Positions 21,153 through 31,805 of a stretch of 64,000 nucleotides of DNA are shown in pieces (within the stretch, counting starts at the first letter, position 1; the number at the start of each line of letters is the position of its first letter). Under the pieces are notes generated by a model. That model searched no databases, was not told the origin of the DNA, and worked only from the letters and a program-made list of their open reading frames with translations. Location of the stretch: assembly GCA_023334545.1 (NCBI GenBank), contig JAADVB010000081.1, positions 1-64,000 of the forward strand, in the 5' to 3' direction. Position numbers and translations under genes: made by a program. The DNA comes from Salisapilia sapeloensis. Its lineage: Eukaryota; Oomycota; Peronosporomycetes; Peronosporales; Salisapiliaceae.

Positions 21153-22708
21153 ATGAGCGTCTCGAATGATCGCGCACGATGGAGCCTCGCTCGCGCCACG
21201 GAGTTCTTTAGTGGAGATGGAAAACCAGACATGTACACACCTCTTTCTTGGTCCTAGTAGACGATTCGAACCTTAAAACACCATTTTTAGGCTTGATATT
21301 CGAGGCATGACGGCCGTCACCAAAGGTGCGACGGGGAAGCGTGATAAATTCCGTAAGAGCGTCTCGAAATGTGGCGTGTCGATCTACGGGCCCAAGCACC
21401 AGCAATCTACAGGTACACTTGTTTCGTCGACATCCCTCTCGCTTTGACATACTAAGAACACGTATAGAAGCGTCGCGAGGGAGCGGCAAGGAACGTATCT
21501 TTATTGAAGACCCGCGAGCGCCTTGTTTAAACATTGACTATGCCAATGAAGCCTACAGGCTCTTGCCGTCGTCTGAGAAGTTTAGCGCCCATTCGGGCGT
21601 CTGCCAGATCCTCGGCACCAAGAGCATTCGAGGTGGCAAGCACAGGATTAAAGTCGGCGATATCATCCGCTTTGGGAGCGTCGGGCTACTAGTGACGGAG
21701 ATTGACACTGGCGGCGTCGGACCGAACGACGCCTCGCTCTCGACCGCCGAGACCAATAGTCTCATCCAGCGCGTCGTCTGCCATGACGATGGCGTCGCGG
21801 ACGTTGACTCTGGTCTGGACACGGATGACGATGGCGGGGAAGGCTCTGGGAATGACGAGAGTAAGCCTCGAGCGTCTCTCTCTCGACAATCCACGAGTGC
21901 CATTTGCTACGTCTGCTACGACGAGACGGAGGAAGACAACCCTCTCATCTCGCCATGTAAATGCACTGGTGATACCAAGTACATTCATCTGAATTGTCTC
22001 AAGCGCTGGAACACGAATGGCGAGAAGAATGAGATTTGCACCGTCTTGGATGAACGTAACGCTCGATGCTGTAGCATTTGCAAAGCTCCTTACCCAAGCA
22101 AGACACGTCTTCCATCCGGGAAGTGCATCTCTCTCCTCCCCGATCGTCTCCAAGCACCCAACATTATGTTCCAAGTCGTGACGAAACACTCGTCATCAAC
22201 GCTGAACCTATCGACGAGATACCAACTGAGCTACAAGAGTCTCTTGGAGAATGACATCCATCGTCCGCTCATGGTCGGACGCTCATCTCAATGCGATCTC
22301 GTCCTCAAGTATCGCACCGTCTCGACCATCCACGCGGAGATTCACTATACCAAGGGTGAATTCTTCCTCAAGGACGCCGGGAGCTCCAATGGGACACTAC
22401 GATACATTTATCGTCCACTTACGCTGCATAACAATCAGAGTCTCCACGTCAAGTTCGGTCGTACGGTCTTGTCAATTAAACCGACGAAGAAGATTCGATT
22501 GCCGCACTTCTTCTCCGGTACGACTGGAAATGGTCCGATGAATGAGTATGGACGATCGGAGGACGGTATGCAAGAAGAGGACGATCAGGCGCTGGACCAC
22601 GTGACGCCGACGGACCAGCGGCAGCGCTTTGCGTCGCCCCCCGCGGCTAGTTCGAATGGCAATGCTGGACATGGGCTCCAGTCGCAGATGGACAATTTAG
22701 ACTTGTAG
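21153..22708 (+). CDS. FHA and RING-variant (RINGv) domain protein
   Basis: Exons 21153-21232, 21291-21412, 21468-22708; 480 aa. A first FHA-like region (about 75-150; IKVGDIIRFGSVGLLV) is followed by a C4HC3 RINGv/MARCH-type finger at about 213-275 (CYVCYD, CKCTGD, HLNC, CCSIC), then a second, canonical FHA domain at about 330-405 (LMVGRSSQCDLVL, TIHAEI, DAGSSNGT). RINGv proteins are usually membrane E3 ubiquitin ligases, but no membrane helix is visible here. FHA domains bind phosphothreonine, so a phospho-directed ubiquitin ligase is a reasonable inference. The C-terminal 70 residues are disordered. The stop is followed at once by two hairpin repeats. Confidence 0.82.
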
Positions 22709-22712
22709 CACA

Positions 22713-22792
22713 AGTGTCCTCCACGACAAAATGGACACTTGAGAATGTCCTCCATGAGAAATGGACATTTTGATAGTGTCCTCCATGACAGG
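22713..22792. repeat. Tandem hairpin repeat after FHA/RINGv stop
   Basis: Three copies of GTGTCCTCC/ATGTCCTCC spaced about 30 bp. The first two each form an inverted repeat: AAGTGTCC with GGACACTT (8 bp) and AATGTCC with GGACATT (7 bp), loops of about 12-13 nt. The third copy keeps only the left arm. They start 4 bp after the FHA/RINGv stop codon, so they lie in its 3' UTR. Confidence 0.75.
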
Positions 22793-22887
22793 ATCACGAC
22801 GCGAGGAGCATGCATACTGTAATAATTTTCAACCTTTGCCATGAATTTGTCAACCTTTCTTGTATGTCCACTTGTATTATTGTCCTC

Positions 22888-25560
22888 CTAGACGTCCACA
22901 ACGTTGAACTCGACGATGCTCCGGGCCAAATTCGCCATAATCGCGCTTTCGAAGCGAGCTGCGACGCTCGGATGATCGCGTTGCATCTTGCGATACTTGC
23001 TTCGACTAAGGAAGAAGAGGAGAGTTGTCGCTCGAGCTTCAGCCGAGAACTGATGTCGACGACGCAATGCGAACTCTGATGACCCGCAGATGCCACCACA
23101 AGACACGCGCATGACCCTCTTCCGTCCAGAGAAGCCAGGCCCCATGGCTTGATGGACCTTGGATGGCACATACACATCCACTTTGCCATACCCGATGAAG
23201 TAGATCCCAGTCACGAGCGATCCGACTCGATAGACCGTATCTCCTTCTTGTTTCCACATGTACTCGATATACTTTTCTCCAATCTCACGCGTCAAAGCAC
23301 CATCCGCATGCTCTCGCTTCGGCAACATCTCTTCCAACAACTGCATACGATCACTACCTTTCGGTATACTAGACGTAAGCGGTTGCACGCCTTCACTAAG
23401 CAGTAGTTCATCCTCACACCATTCAAGAGCACGGTCGACGGATTCAAAGACGAGAGAGCCATCGCCACTACCATCTTCATGCTCTAAAACGTCATGCACA
23501 CGTAACAAGTTCTCTACTTCAGGGATGACACTCGCGAAGATTAACGTGATGCCATGCTGATCCAAAAGCTGCTTTGTTGCTTGGAAGCAGCTACGGACGG
23601 CAGTGGCATCGACACCTCGTACACGTTCAAAGTCGAGGATGAAAAACTGTGTGCGCTTCGCGGTCATGATCTCCGCCGATTCATCCATCGGATCCGTCTC
23701 GAGACTTGAGAAGGCTGCACCACCATCTTCTAATGTCGTTAGTTCATCCTCTGCATCTGTCGTCCCAGCGACACTAATCGGTATTTCAGGGGATAGTAGC
23801 GGCGTGTGTTCCTGCATCACACCTCCATCCGAGTGATTCGCATTCACTAGTACATGCTTTCGTATCTCTTCATTCATCTTGACACTACTCCCGAAGAAGA
23901 TGAATCCGTCGAACTCTAACGTGACGATCGCTAGACGTAGACGCTCGAGTACACGTTGTTCTCGTCCACTACGTTCTACTCGACTACTCTTGACAACACG
24001 TCGAACGCTAGAAACGTTGATATACGAGTAGATAAAGTTGAAACCAGCGATGACGATGCCGAGGATGATCCCAGCTTCAAGGTTCAAAAAGTTCATCGCG
24101 AGGAACGTTAGCCAGACGATCGCATACTCTCGTCCGAGCATCTTCTTTCGAGCATGGTACATCCATTCCGAGATGAGGTCAGCGGCGATGAGCGTCTGGA
24201 GGGCACCGAAGAAGAATTTAGGAACGTAAGCGATGATCGAGAACGGACAAAAGACAACCACGATTTCTAATAAAGCGACGAGGACACCATTGAGACGAGT
24301 GAAGACACCGCCACGCATGGTGAAAATCGTTTGAGAGAAGATGTAGGAACCAGTGAAGCCACCCGTGAGACCGGATACGAGGTTACTAAACCCGACTGTC
24401 TGGAGCTCGACGTTATAGTCTAGTGGTCGACCAAGTCCCATCTCGACTGCCGCGACGTCGAGAGACGAGGAGAAGCTTACTACGAAAAACATAGCGATCC
24501 AATTCGGAATCTGAGCAGTCATGAAACTAAAGTCGACCTTGTCTAGTTGATAGAATTGGTAGCTATCGAATACAGAAGGTTGGGAGTGCGGGAGCTGACC
24601 GACCCAGCCACTGTCTCGAGCGTCTTGCATCGAGTACCCAAAGCCAAAGAGAATGGCGTAGAATATAAACAAGACAGATCCGAGGCAGCTCGGGAGGACA
24701 CCGATGTGGTCCACGTGCGTCACGATGACAAAGATGAGGACGCCGGCGAGGAGACCTGGTGCGATGAGTGTCAGCGACTCGGCGTTCGCGAGCTCTGGCC
24801 AGTCCGAAAGGTCTTTGATGGTCTTGGACGACATGGCTGATAGACCGGCGTCGAGACAGTAGAGACCGATGTAGGCGAGGTAGCCACCGATGACCGGCAT
24901 GGGGAGGTACTGGACGAAACCAGCGAGTTTCAGCTTGCCTGTGATGATGAGGGCGATACCGAGCAGGGCAGTAGAGCCGGCTAGAGTGAATAAAGTGGTG
25001 GCAATAAGCTCTTCGATACTATACGTCTGTGCTTTGGCTCGAACGGCGTCGGCGATGTTACTCGCCATGGCAGAGAGGAAGATGAGTCCTGCGTCCTGCA
25101 CTTGACCGACTGCAAAGGGGAGGGAACTACGAAAGGCAAAGCAGAGCTGATGGACGGAAGCAGACACGAGCACGAGCTTGACGAACATGTCCATATACGG
25201 CTGGAAAGCTTGGTCACGGAAAATGATTTGCGTAAAGCTGATCATCAATGGGATCAAGATGATCGTATTCAAGAGTCCATATAGTCCGACACGCACGGCT
25301 GCAGAACCTTGTGATGGCTCTTGCGTCGTCGTATCCATCGGTTGCGGTTTCAATGGTGAACGAGTGGTAGCGCCATTGGTCTGTGCTCGACGCTCGATAA
25401 AGTGGCGAGGAGTGCGTTTATGACTGATGCTACCGTACGCTACGTCGCTAGAGCGACGAGTGAGTATCGGGCTAAAGGATGTATCTCGGGGAGTCCGATG
25501 TCCATCGGGAAAGCGAGCAGGAAAACCTGGAGACCGAGCAGCGGCCCCAGCACTATTCAT
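22888..25560 (-). CDS. SulP anion transporter with STAS and cNMP-like domain
   Basis: Single exon, 890 aa. A disordered N-terminus (about 1-90) precedes a SulP/SLC26 membrane domain (about 95-510) with many hydrophobic helices. Then comes a STAS domain (about 540-690; FILDFERVRGVDATAVRSC), and at about 745-880 a cyclic-nucleotide-binding-like domain (VGSLVTGIYFIGYGKVDVYV). The phosphate-binding cassette of this last domain deviates (GGICGSSEFALRRRHQFSAEA), so nucleotide binding is uncertain. SulP proteins carry sulfate, bicarbonate, chloride or similar anions. The SulP-STAS-cNMP order is also found in some fungal vacuolar and algal members. The start ATG at 25560 is the first in frame. Confidence 0.9.
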   Translation of the reverse strand: MNSAGAAARSPGFPARFPDGHRTPRDTSFSPILTRRSSDVAYGSISHKRTPRHFIERRAQTNGATTRSPLKPQPMDTTTQEPSQGSAAVRVGLYGLLNTIILIPLMISFTQIIFRDQAFQPYMDMFVKLVLVSASVHQLCFAFRSSLPFAVGQVQDAGLIFLSAMASNIADAVRAKAQTYSIEELIATTLFTLAGSTALLGIALIITGKLKLAGFVQYLPMPVIGGYLAYIGLYCLDAGLSAMSSKTIKDLSDWPELANAESLTLIAPGLLAGVLIFVIVTHVDHIGVLPSCLGSVLFIFYAILFGFGYSMQDARDSGWVGQLPHSQPSVFDSYQFYQLDKVDFSFMTAQIPNWIAMFFVVSFSSSLDVAAVEMGLGRPLDYNVELQTVGFSNLVSGLTGGFTGSYIFSQTIFTMRGGVFTRLNGVLVALLEIVVVFCPFSIIAYVPKFFFGALQTLIAADLISEWMYHARKKMLGREYAIVWLTFLAMNFLNLEAGIILGIVIAGFNFIYSYINVSSVRRVVKSSRVERSGREQRVLERLRLAIVTLEFDGFIFFGSSVKMNEEIRKHVLVNANHSDGGVMQEHTPLLSPEIPISVAGTTDAEDELTTLEDGGAAFSSLETDPMDESAEIMTAKRTQFFILDFERVRGVDATAVRSCFQATKQLLDQHGITLIFASVIPEVENLLRVHDVLEHEDGSGDGSLVFESVDRALEWCEDELLLSEGVQPLTSSIPKGSDRMQLLEEMLPKREHADGALTREIGEKYIEYMWKQEGDTVYRVGSLVTGIYFIGYGKVDVYVPSKVHQAMGPGFSGRKRVMRVSCGGICGSSEFALRRRHQFSAEARATTLLFFLSRSKYRKMQRDHPSVAARFESAIMANLARSIVEFNVVDV

Positions 25561-26745
25561 TCTTGTCGCTCTTGAAAATGGTATAGTCAGGCTTCATCCA
25601 TCTGGGTATGAGACGATCCAAGAAAAGGAGGGGGAGGTACTTGATACCTCCGGAATGGATGGACAATCGAGAGAGATGGTGCTAGTACGTTCATGAAAGT
25701 TGTCATGTACTATGGTATCTAATATGGAATTCCAGGTTTCCATAGATATGGGATAAGCAAGGTTTCCGTTGGTGATGGATTGGCAACGAGTAATATGGTA
25801 TACTTGGTTGGACGTTTCTACTTGAACCTTTCGGTGTGCCGGTAGATGAGGAAGATGTAGGTAGAGACGGAATGTACCTTGACTTCGCTCTATCTAATGG
25901 GTCTGGCTATCTTTCGAAGGAGTTGAGATTAGAGGAGGGATGCATTAGGATCTACTGCGCTGCAAAAGAGATTTGTGTGGTACATGGATCTTGTCTCGTC
26001 TGCACGGCTGACGGGAAGGTAGCAGATGTCGATACGAACAGCGGTCGTATCAAGGCTTTGCTAGTGCATATGCGTTCTGTCGACGATGCAGAAGCGTCGG
26101 CAGTATGCGCTGTGGCGATACTTTCAAGTCGCTTCTCTTCTTTCATGACGTGTATAAACGCATTTCGATGCTAGTTGCGGACATGATGTATAGGATCACA
26201 GTACCTGATATCTTTCCTTTCTACTTTGCTGTCGTCATTGATGAGGTTTGTGCAGGTTGTGCACGACAAAGCTCTCTTCCTCTCGTATGCCCAATGATCA
26301 GGAATACGTACGGCATGTTTTCGTTTAATACTTCTCTCCATAGAAAGCTACAGCATCAAATGTACATCTTGTTCATCCGTACCAACCTACACTACCTAGG
26401 CGATGAATATGTAAAACCTCCACTTGAAAACTGTTGTCCCCGTCCTCGGGTCCTGTCTGGTGGTAGAGCCAATAACGTAGATCTCGAAAGGATAAGGCAC
26501 GGTTACCATATCTCAGGTACATCGTGCTTTCAAATCTACTCTTCATGCACACAGCACAGGAGCTTCATCCCAATTATAACAGTGTGCAAAGTCCGAGGTA
26601 TTAAATTATCGCAATACACCACAGATACTGAAAGCATACAAGACGATCTACTAGTTACATTCTATCCAAATAATACTAGTATAAGACGAGAATGTAAGCG
26701 TTCACTTTATTAATCCATGGCAATTTCAATTTGCTCACGATCTTC
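25561..26745. other. Intergenic with two weak open frames
   Basis: A plus-strand frame open to 26174 covers 25836-26174 and reads as plausible protein (SNGSGYLSKELRLEEGCIRI) but has no ATG at its start. A 202-codon ATG frame at 26105-26713 looks random in composition. Neither resembles a known family. They could be parts of one small spliced gene or decayed coding sequence; I cannot support a model. Confidence 0.35.
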
Positions 26746-28808
26746 TTAAGCATACATGCTTTCGATTACGTCCTTATGGTTCTCCATGACATTTCGCCGC
26801 TTGAGCTTCAGCGTCGGCGTCATCTCACCGTACGCGAGCGAAAAGTCTCGGTCCAGGATCGCGTACTTGGAGACACGTTGGGCATGGGAAATCGCTCTTT
26901 CATTCGCACGAGCGACACCTTCATCCAAGTACTTTTGAATGTTTGGACATTCCTTTGCCTCTTGGACAGTTGTCGCTGAGCTTCCAACAGATTCACATAC
27001 TCGCAAGGCTGTCGGGTCCAGCTGACTCGTCGGAAGTCCATTCTCATCAGGAACTGTCCGTAGAGTAAGGAGAGCAGAGACAAACTTTCGGCGGTCGCCA
27101 ATCACGACTGCATTCGACAGAATGCTCATTTCGTCCTTGAGGACGTTTTCAATCAGACCTGGATGCATGTTCTCTCCGCCTGCAGTGATAATGAGCTCCT
27201 TAATACGACCAGTGATCTTCACGAAACCGTCTTCATCCACGTCGGCACAGTCACCCATGTGATACCATCCTTCGTCATCTATCGCTGCTTTCGTCTGGTT
27301 CTCATCGTTTAAGTATCCCATCATCACGTTTCGACCGTAGAGGCACAACTCACTCGTGCCTTCCTCCGACTTGACCTTGGATCCGGACAAGGCTGGACCG
27401 GTGGTGCCGATCTTCCAGATACCACGATTACCAGACGTCAGCGGTCCTGTTGCCTCACTCGCGCCCATGACCTCATAGACGGGAATGTCGAGCGCAGCGA
27501 AGAACTCGAGCGTCTCCTTTGCAATGGGAGCAGCAGCGCTGATACATAGCAGAGCTTCGTCCAGACCAAGCGCTTGCTTGATTTTGGATAGCACAAGCGC
27601 ATGGCAGATGCCATAGTCGTACGGATCGCCGTCTTCCTGGCCGTACTGAGAGTACTGGCTACGTCGCCAGCCACTGCTTTTGGCCCAAGCCATCAGAAGG
27701 CTCTTGATCAGACCAGACTCAGCCGCGACAGTCTTGAGCTTCTCTGCCATCTTCTCCCATACTCGAGGCACGCCAATGAAGATTGTAGGCTTCACCTCCT
27801 TTAGCGTGTCCACGAGTGATCCCTTGAGCGCATCCGGCTGGGCAAAGTAGACCTGGCAGCCTGATCGCATCGGCAGGTGGACGTCAGCTGCCAACGCTGC
27901 GATGTGCGAGAGCGGGAGAAAACTGACGATACGATCGACGTTGCTCATGGATCGACCGTAAGGCTCGTAGAAGTGAGGTGCTGTGGATGCCATCGTCCAT
28001 GTGAGGTTGTCGTGGGAGATCATGACGCCCTTGGGATTTCCAGTCGTACCGGATGTGTAGATGAGCGTACAGCACTCTCCAGGATGCTGCATTTCCATTC
28101 GTTCCTGCAACTGCTCGTCCGGTACGTCCTGTCCGACTTGCAAGAACTCTTCGAACGAGTACACAGGAATGGTGGCGTGGATGTCCTTCGGTACCTCAGC
28201 GTTATAGACGACGAGAGCCTTGAGTTGTGGCAAGTCCTGCTGCACCTCCAACAGTTTATCTAGCTGCTTCTGACCGTCGCAAAGGACGACCATCGAGTTG
28301 GAGTGCTCGACAATGTACTTGCAGGCTGGAGGCGTGTTTGTCGCGTAGATACCGGTGCCGATGCCTCCCGCGAAGATCGTGCCGATGTATCCCATGACCC
28401 ATTCAGGCGAGTTGAAGCCAATGATACTTACGCCTTGGAAGCGTTGGATACCGAGATGCAGGAGAGACTTGCCGAACGCTTTGCTCTGGTCGTAGTACTC
28501 TTGGAACGTCATCGAGTGCCTATCATGGTCGACTAAGCTCTAGGTTTCCATAGAAAGAAAATGTAACCTAAGTTACCATTTGTCACCGCGTTTGATATGA
28601 AATGCTGGCTTTGAAGCGTCCTGTTGGAGACGGTCGTGGAAGACCTCGATGACCGTTTGGGCGGGGCGAGCACCTAGCTCACCGTCGCATGGACGGATCT
28701 CCACTTGGCCGTCGATGCGCCAAGTCTGTCGATAAAGGTATGGGTCTATTGGCAATTGTAATTGCAGTCGAAAGAGAAGTTGCGTACACGATAGTCGGAA
28801 GGTGCCAT
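26746..28808 (-). CDS. Long-chain acyl-CoA synthetase, bubblegum type
   Basis: Exons 28790-28808 (19 nt), 28577-28745 and 26746-28519; 653 aa. It activates fatty acids to acyl-CoA through an acyl-adenylate. The AMP-binding P-loop is LIYTSGTTGNPKGVM, followed by GWYHMGDCADVDEDGF and the linker GRIKELIITAGGENMHP. The C-terminal third (ALLTLRTVPDENG, RDFSLAYGEMTPTLKLKR) matches the ACSBG/bubblegum branch, where that region is longer than in ACSL enzymes. No signal peptide or transmembrane helix is evident. The joined first exons give MAPSDYHPYLYRQTW and the junction KW-HSMTFQEYYDQ, as expected for the family. The 44-nt first intron is the shortest I place with confidence. Confidence 0.9.
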
Positions 28809-29630
28809 GTCCAGAGTTTGTAAATTAGGGAAATGATATCCAAGGGAACCAAGCGGCTTTCAAACGGACGGCATGCATGTTGTATGGACGTGAGGGATTA
28901 CACCAATCTTGTCACTTCAAAGTGGTAGTACGATGTATTGATATGCAATTATCGAGTTTCTAATGGCTTGAAGGTGCAAGTACCTTGATGGAGAACGTTC
29001 ACGATGTAGTTGCCACGTTGACCGGGCGTTCGCTTCGATATCATATGCAACGACTTATTGTGGATACGACAGAAGCTCCATACGCCATAAAAGTTTTGGC
29101 ACATGAAGTACCAAGGGTGTCCTCGTCCACGGTAGAGTGGCTCTTGGTGGTAGAAGGTCTCGATTGGAAGGACGCATCGAGCTGTACTGGACATCTTTAT
29201 AAGACCGGTAGAGAGACCAAGGGCGATGCGCATTCGAGCCGGATAGAAGCAATCCAACATTAACAACTGGGTGCACTTGTGTCAAACACTATCACTACCC
29301 TTGCATGGAAGCGTCCGAGTATACATGATTCGCTTCCTTCTCTCTGTACGCCAGTCACTTAGGTCCAAGACCTAATCCAGGTGTATGTCTTCCTACTCAG
29401 AGTTGACATGGTATCGAATCTGATGTTCTCGAAGGTGGTTTCATCAACTATCTTCACGTCTCTCGTCTCGATTAGAAATAGCGAAAGGCAAGGAAGATGC
29501 TATAGCACACACGCCAACTTGCATCAGACCAGAGAGTATTTCGAACGTATAGCCCAAAGCTCGAAAAATCGACTTTGACGTCGTCTCAAAACTTTTCGCA
29601 CAAGCGCACGCCACTTCCGTCGCCTTGTTT
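28809..29630. other. Intergenic, nothing recognised
   Basis: About 820 bp between two divergent genes (acyl-CoA synthetase and the KRE9/KNH-like gene). Short open frames on both strands near 28949-29285 lack ATG-plus-family support. Confidence 0.5.
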
Positions 29631-30479
29631 ATGATACTGACGCCATTACGCCGGGAGCGCCGGCGAGAGGGCAGTCTTGCCTTCATGATACTCAGAGGCA
29701 TGCACACGTCCCCCACCGCAGTCCCCACCCGCGGCTCGACCATCGTCGGCTCGCAGACCTTCTCCGGGTTTCACGGACGCAGCCCACTCTTCTCCGCCAC
29801 TTCAACTACCATATCGCCCGCTTCGACCAATGCGAGTCGAACGCGGTCCTGGCAGTCGCTATTTGACGCGCCGGACGACCCGGCTGGTCGCTACCGGCAT
29901 CGACGTCATGGCGCCCATAGCGCCAATGCTGCACGCGGCATTGTCTCGCGCAATCGCTTCGACAGCCTCGACGACGATTCGGATATGAACGCTGTAGGTC
30001 CATCGCCACTTGAGTTAGCTGCAATACAATCGCAGCGAAAGCCACCAAATAACGCGCGACGGGCGCGGAGACGTAGTGCAACGGACCAGAGCAATCAGCT
30101 TGCACCAGCAAAGTGCTCGAGCTTGATGGTCGCGAGTGTCGAAGCCGTGCCATCAGACGTCCGTGCGCACGCCGAGACGCAGGACGCGAACGAGAATGGT
30201 ACATCTGCAGGTGGCTGGGTCCGTGGGTCACCAGCAGAAGTCCGATGGTCTGTTTTGGACACCTCGATACAAACCGTTCGGTTGGATGTCTGCAATGCCA
30301 AGTGGGATGTCCCGACGACAATCTCGACGGAGGCATCAAACGATGGCACTTTTCTATGGAAACGAGTGTATTGGGGCATGCCGATCACGGACGGATATTA
30401 TATAAACGTCTATGATGCAACGGAAGGCAAAGAGTTACGTCTACTCGCGACAAGTGACTACTTTCGTGTCGTTCGTTAA
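29631..30479 (+). CDS. KRE9/KNH-like domain protein
   Basis: Single exon, 282 aa from the first ATG. Residues 1-190 are basic, Ser/Ala-rich and disordered, with RRERRREGS near the start and an RRARRRS patch. The C-terminal ~80 residues form an Ig-like beta fold resembling the KRE9/KNH (Ser-Thr-rich membrane-anchored) family: VRWSVLDTSIQTVRLDVC, then NDGTFLWKRVYWGMPITDGY and INVYDATEGKELRLL. That family is linked to beta-1,6-glucan in fungi, and oomycete walls are glucan-based. There is no evident signal peptide here, which is odd for a wall protein, so a 5' exon may be missing or the role may differ. Convergent with the BED-RraA gene. Confidence 0.6.
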   Translation: MILTPLRRERRREGSLAFMILRGMHTSPTAVPTRGSTIVGSQTFSGFHGRSPLFSATSTTISPASTNASRTRSWQSLFDAPDDPAGRYRHRRHGAHSANAARGIVSRNRFDSLDDDSDMNAVGPSPLELAAIQSQRKPPNNARRARRRSATDQSNQLAPAKCSSLMVASVEAVPSDVRAHAETQDANENGTSAGGWVRGSPAEVRWSVLDTSIQTVRLDVCNAKWDVPTTISTEASNDGTFLWKRVYWGMPITDGYYINVYDATEGKELRLLATSDYFRVVR

Positions 30480-30586
30480 ATCTCGAGCTAGAGCCGATCG
30501 GTCACCTCGCTCTCGTCGTCCTCTTTTGCTTCGCGTCAAGTTGGTAGAAAATGGAGAAATAAAAAATCAAATTATCATCCACACAC

Positions 30587-31588
30587 TTAAAATGTCTTCG
30601 GCCGGAAGCGCTGGAATGAACGTTGGAGCTGCTCGCCTTGTTGCACGGCCTCGGCGATCTTGGTGTCCTGCTCTTCCATCATCTCCGCCTTGGACGCCAC
30701 GTCCGCTGCTTTCTCGATCGGAACTACGATCACGCCGTTCGCGTCGCCACGGACGATGTCGCTGTTCCGGACGACGCAGCCCGATACACTGATGGGACAC
30801 CCAACGTCCGCGACGGTCGTGGCACCGCGCTGGCCGTGAACAGACGTACCTTTGGCGAACGCTGGGAAGCCCATGGTGCATATCTCCTGGACATCGCGCA
30901 CGCGACCATCGGTGACGACACCCGCGACGTTGCGAGCTTTTGCTGCCGTCGCGAGTAGTCCGCCGAATACGCCGGTGGTGCTACCTTCGGGCGCACTGAT
31001 GACGATGACTTGACCCATCTCGGTCGTGTCAATGTAGTTAAATGGTAGCTTCCGGACGGCAGCGCCCTTGGCAGGAAGCACTTTGACCGTCAATGCCGGT
31101 CCGCAGATATTCATAGACAAAGGGTTTTCATACCCTCGGATTAAATCTACGTCTACGAGATGTCCTTCAATTTTAATGGACGCCATGGCGTCTGCAATGG
31201 CACATGTCGATAGCTTGGAGAAGCGCAGGAGGAGATCCGTATCGAGATCATCCGTCTCGAGGAAACCTACAACGAGTTAATATAAACTACGTGAAAACTA
31301 CGAGAGTAATTTACTTGGTAAAGCGAGTTGCGCCGAGGCGTCTTGCAACGCGCCTTCGGATGTCATGGGTGGATTTGCACTGCGCTTACTTGTCTTTTGG
31401 TTGCTTACAAAGTTCGGCATGCAGCCGCCGAAACGAAGGTGCTCGGCTAAACGAGTCGCGTTCGCCGCGTACTGCTTTTGACACTTTTTGCACTCGTACC
31501 GGACGAGGTTTTTCCCAGACTCGATACTATCTTCCGTCGGCTCGATGCGTGTGAAAAAGTCGTAGACGTTCGAGGGTTTCCGTCCCAT
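30587..31588 (-). CDS. BED zinc finger fused to RraA-like aldolase domain
   Basis: Exons 31315-31588 and 30587-31266, intron 48 nt, 317 aa. The N-terminal ~60 residues carry a BED-type finger: CKKC, 13 residues, H, 5 residues, C (about 33-56). Residues about 92-317 are an RraA/HMG-aldolase fold: DTDLLLRFSKLSTCAIADAM, then GVVTDGRVRDV with the Arg-Asp pair used for substrate and metal, and RGDANGVIVVP. The splice restores frame exactly and produces the expected RraA N-terminus (LETDDLDTDLLLRFSKLST), so the fusion is not an artefact of reading frame. RraA-fold proteins are aldolases/decarboxylases for hydroxy-keto acids, or bind RNase E in bacteria. BED fingers bind DNA. The start at 31588 is the first ATG; the frame is open further upstream. 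Confidence 0.82.
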
Positions 31589-31805
31589 ATCCTCGGCACC
31601 ACGCACGTCAACTAGCTGGTCGTCCACACTTGTGCGTGATACTTTCGCGTAGTTTTCTCCGCCTTTCGTTTCTTCCCAACAAATTGTGTAACTTATACTT
31701 GTATGCAATGTTTCTCGAAGGTACAAATAACCAACACAGCCGAAAGAAAAGAATTTGGATAACTTCCTAAAAAAGCTTGTTTTTGTCTAGCTTTAAATCA
31801 AACGC

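Noticed and set aside
21241-21290. GATTCGAACC, resembling a reversed tRNA T-loop
   Set aside because: It lies in an intron of the FHA/RINGv gene and no cloverleaf arms surround it.
29806-30339. 177-codon minus-strand frame opposite the KRE9-like gene
   Set aside because: No ATG-supported family match; the plus-strand frame has domain-like beta structure and an orderly C-terminus.
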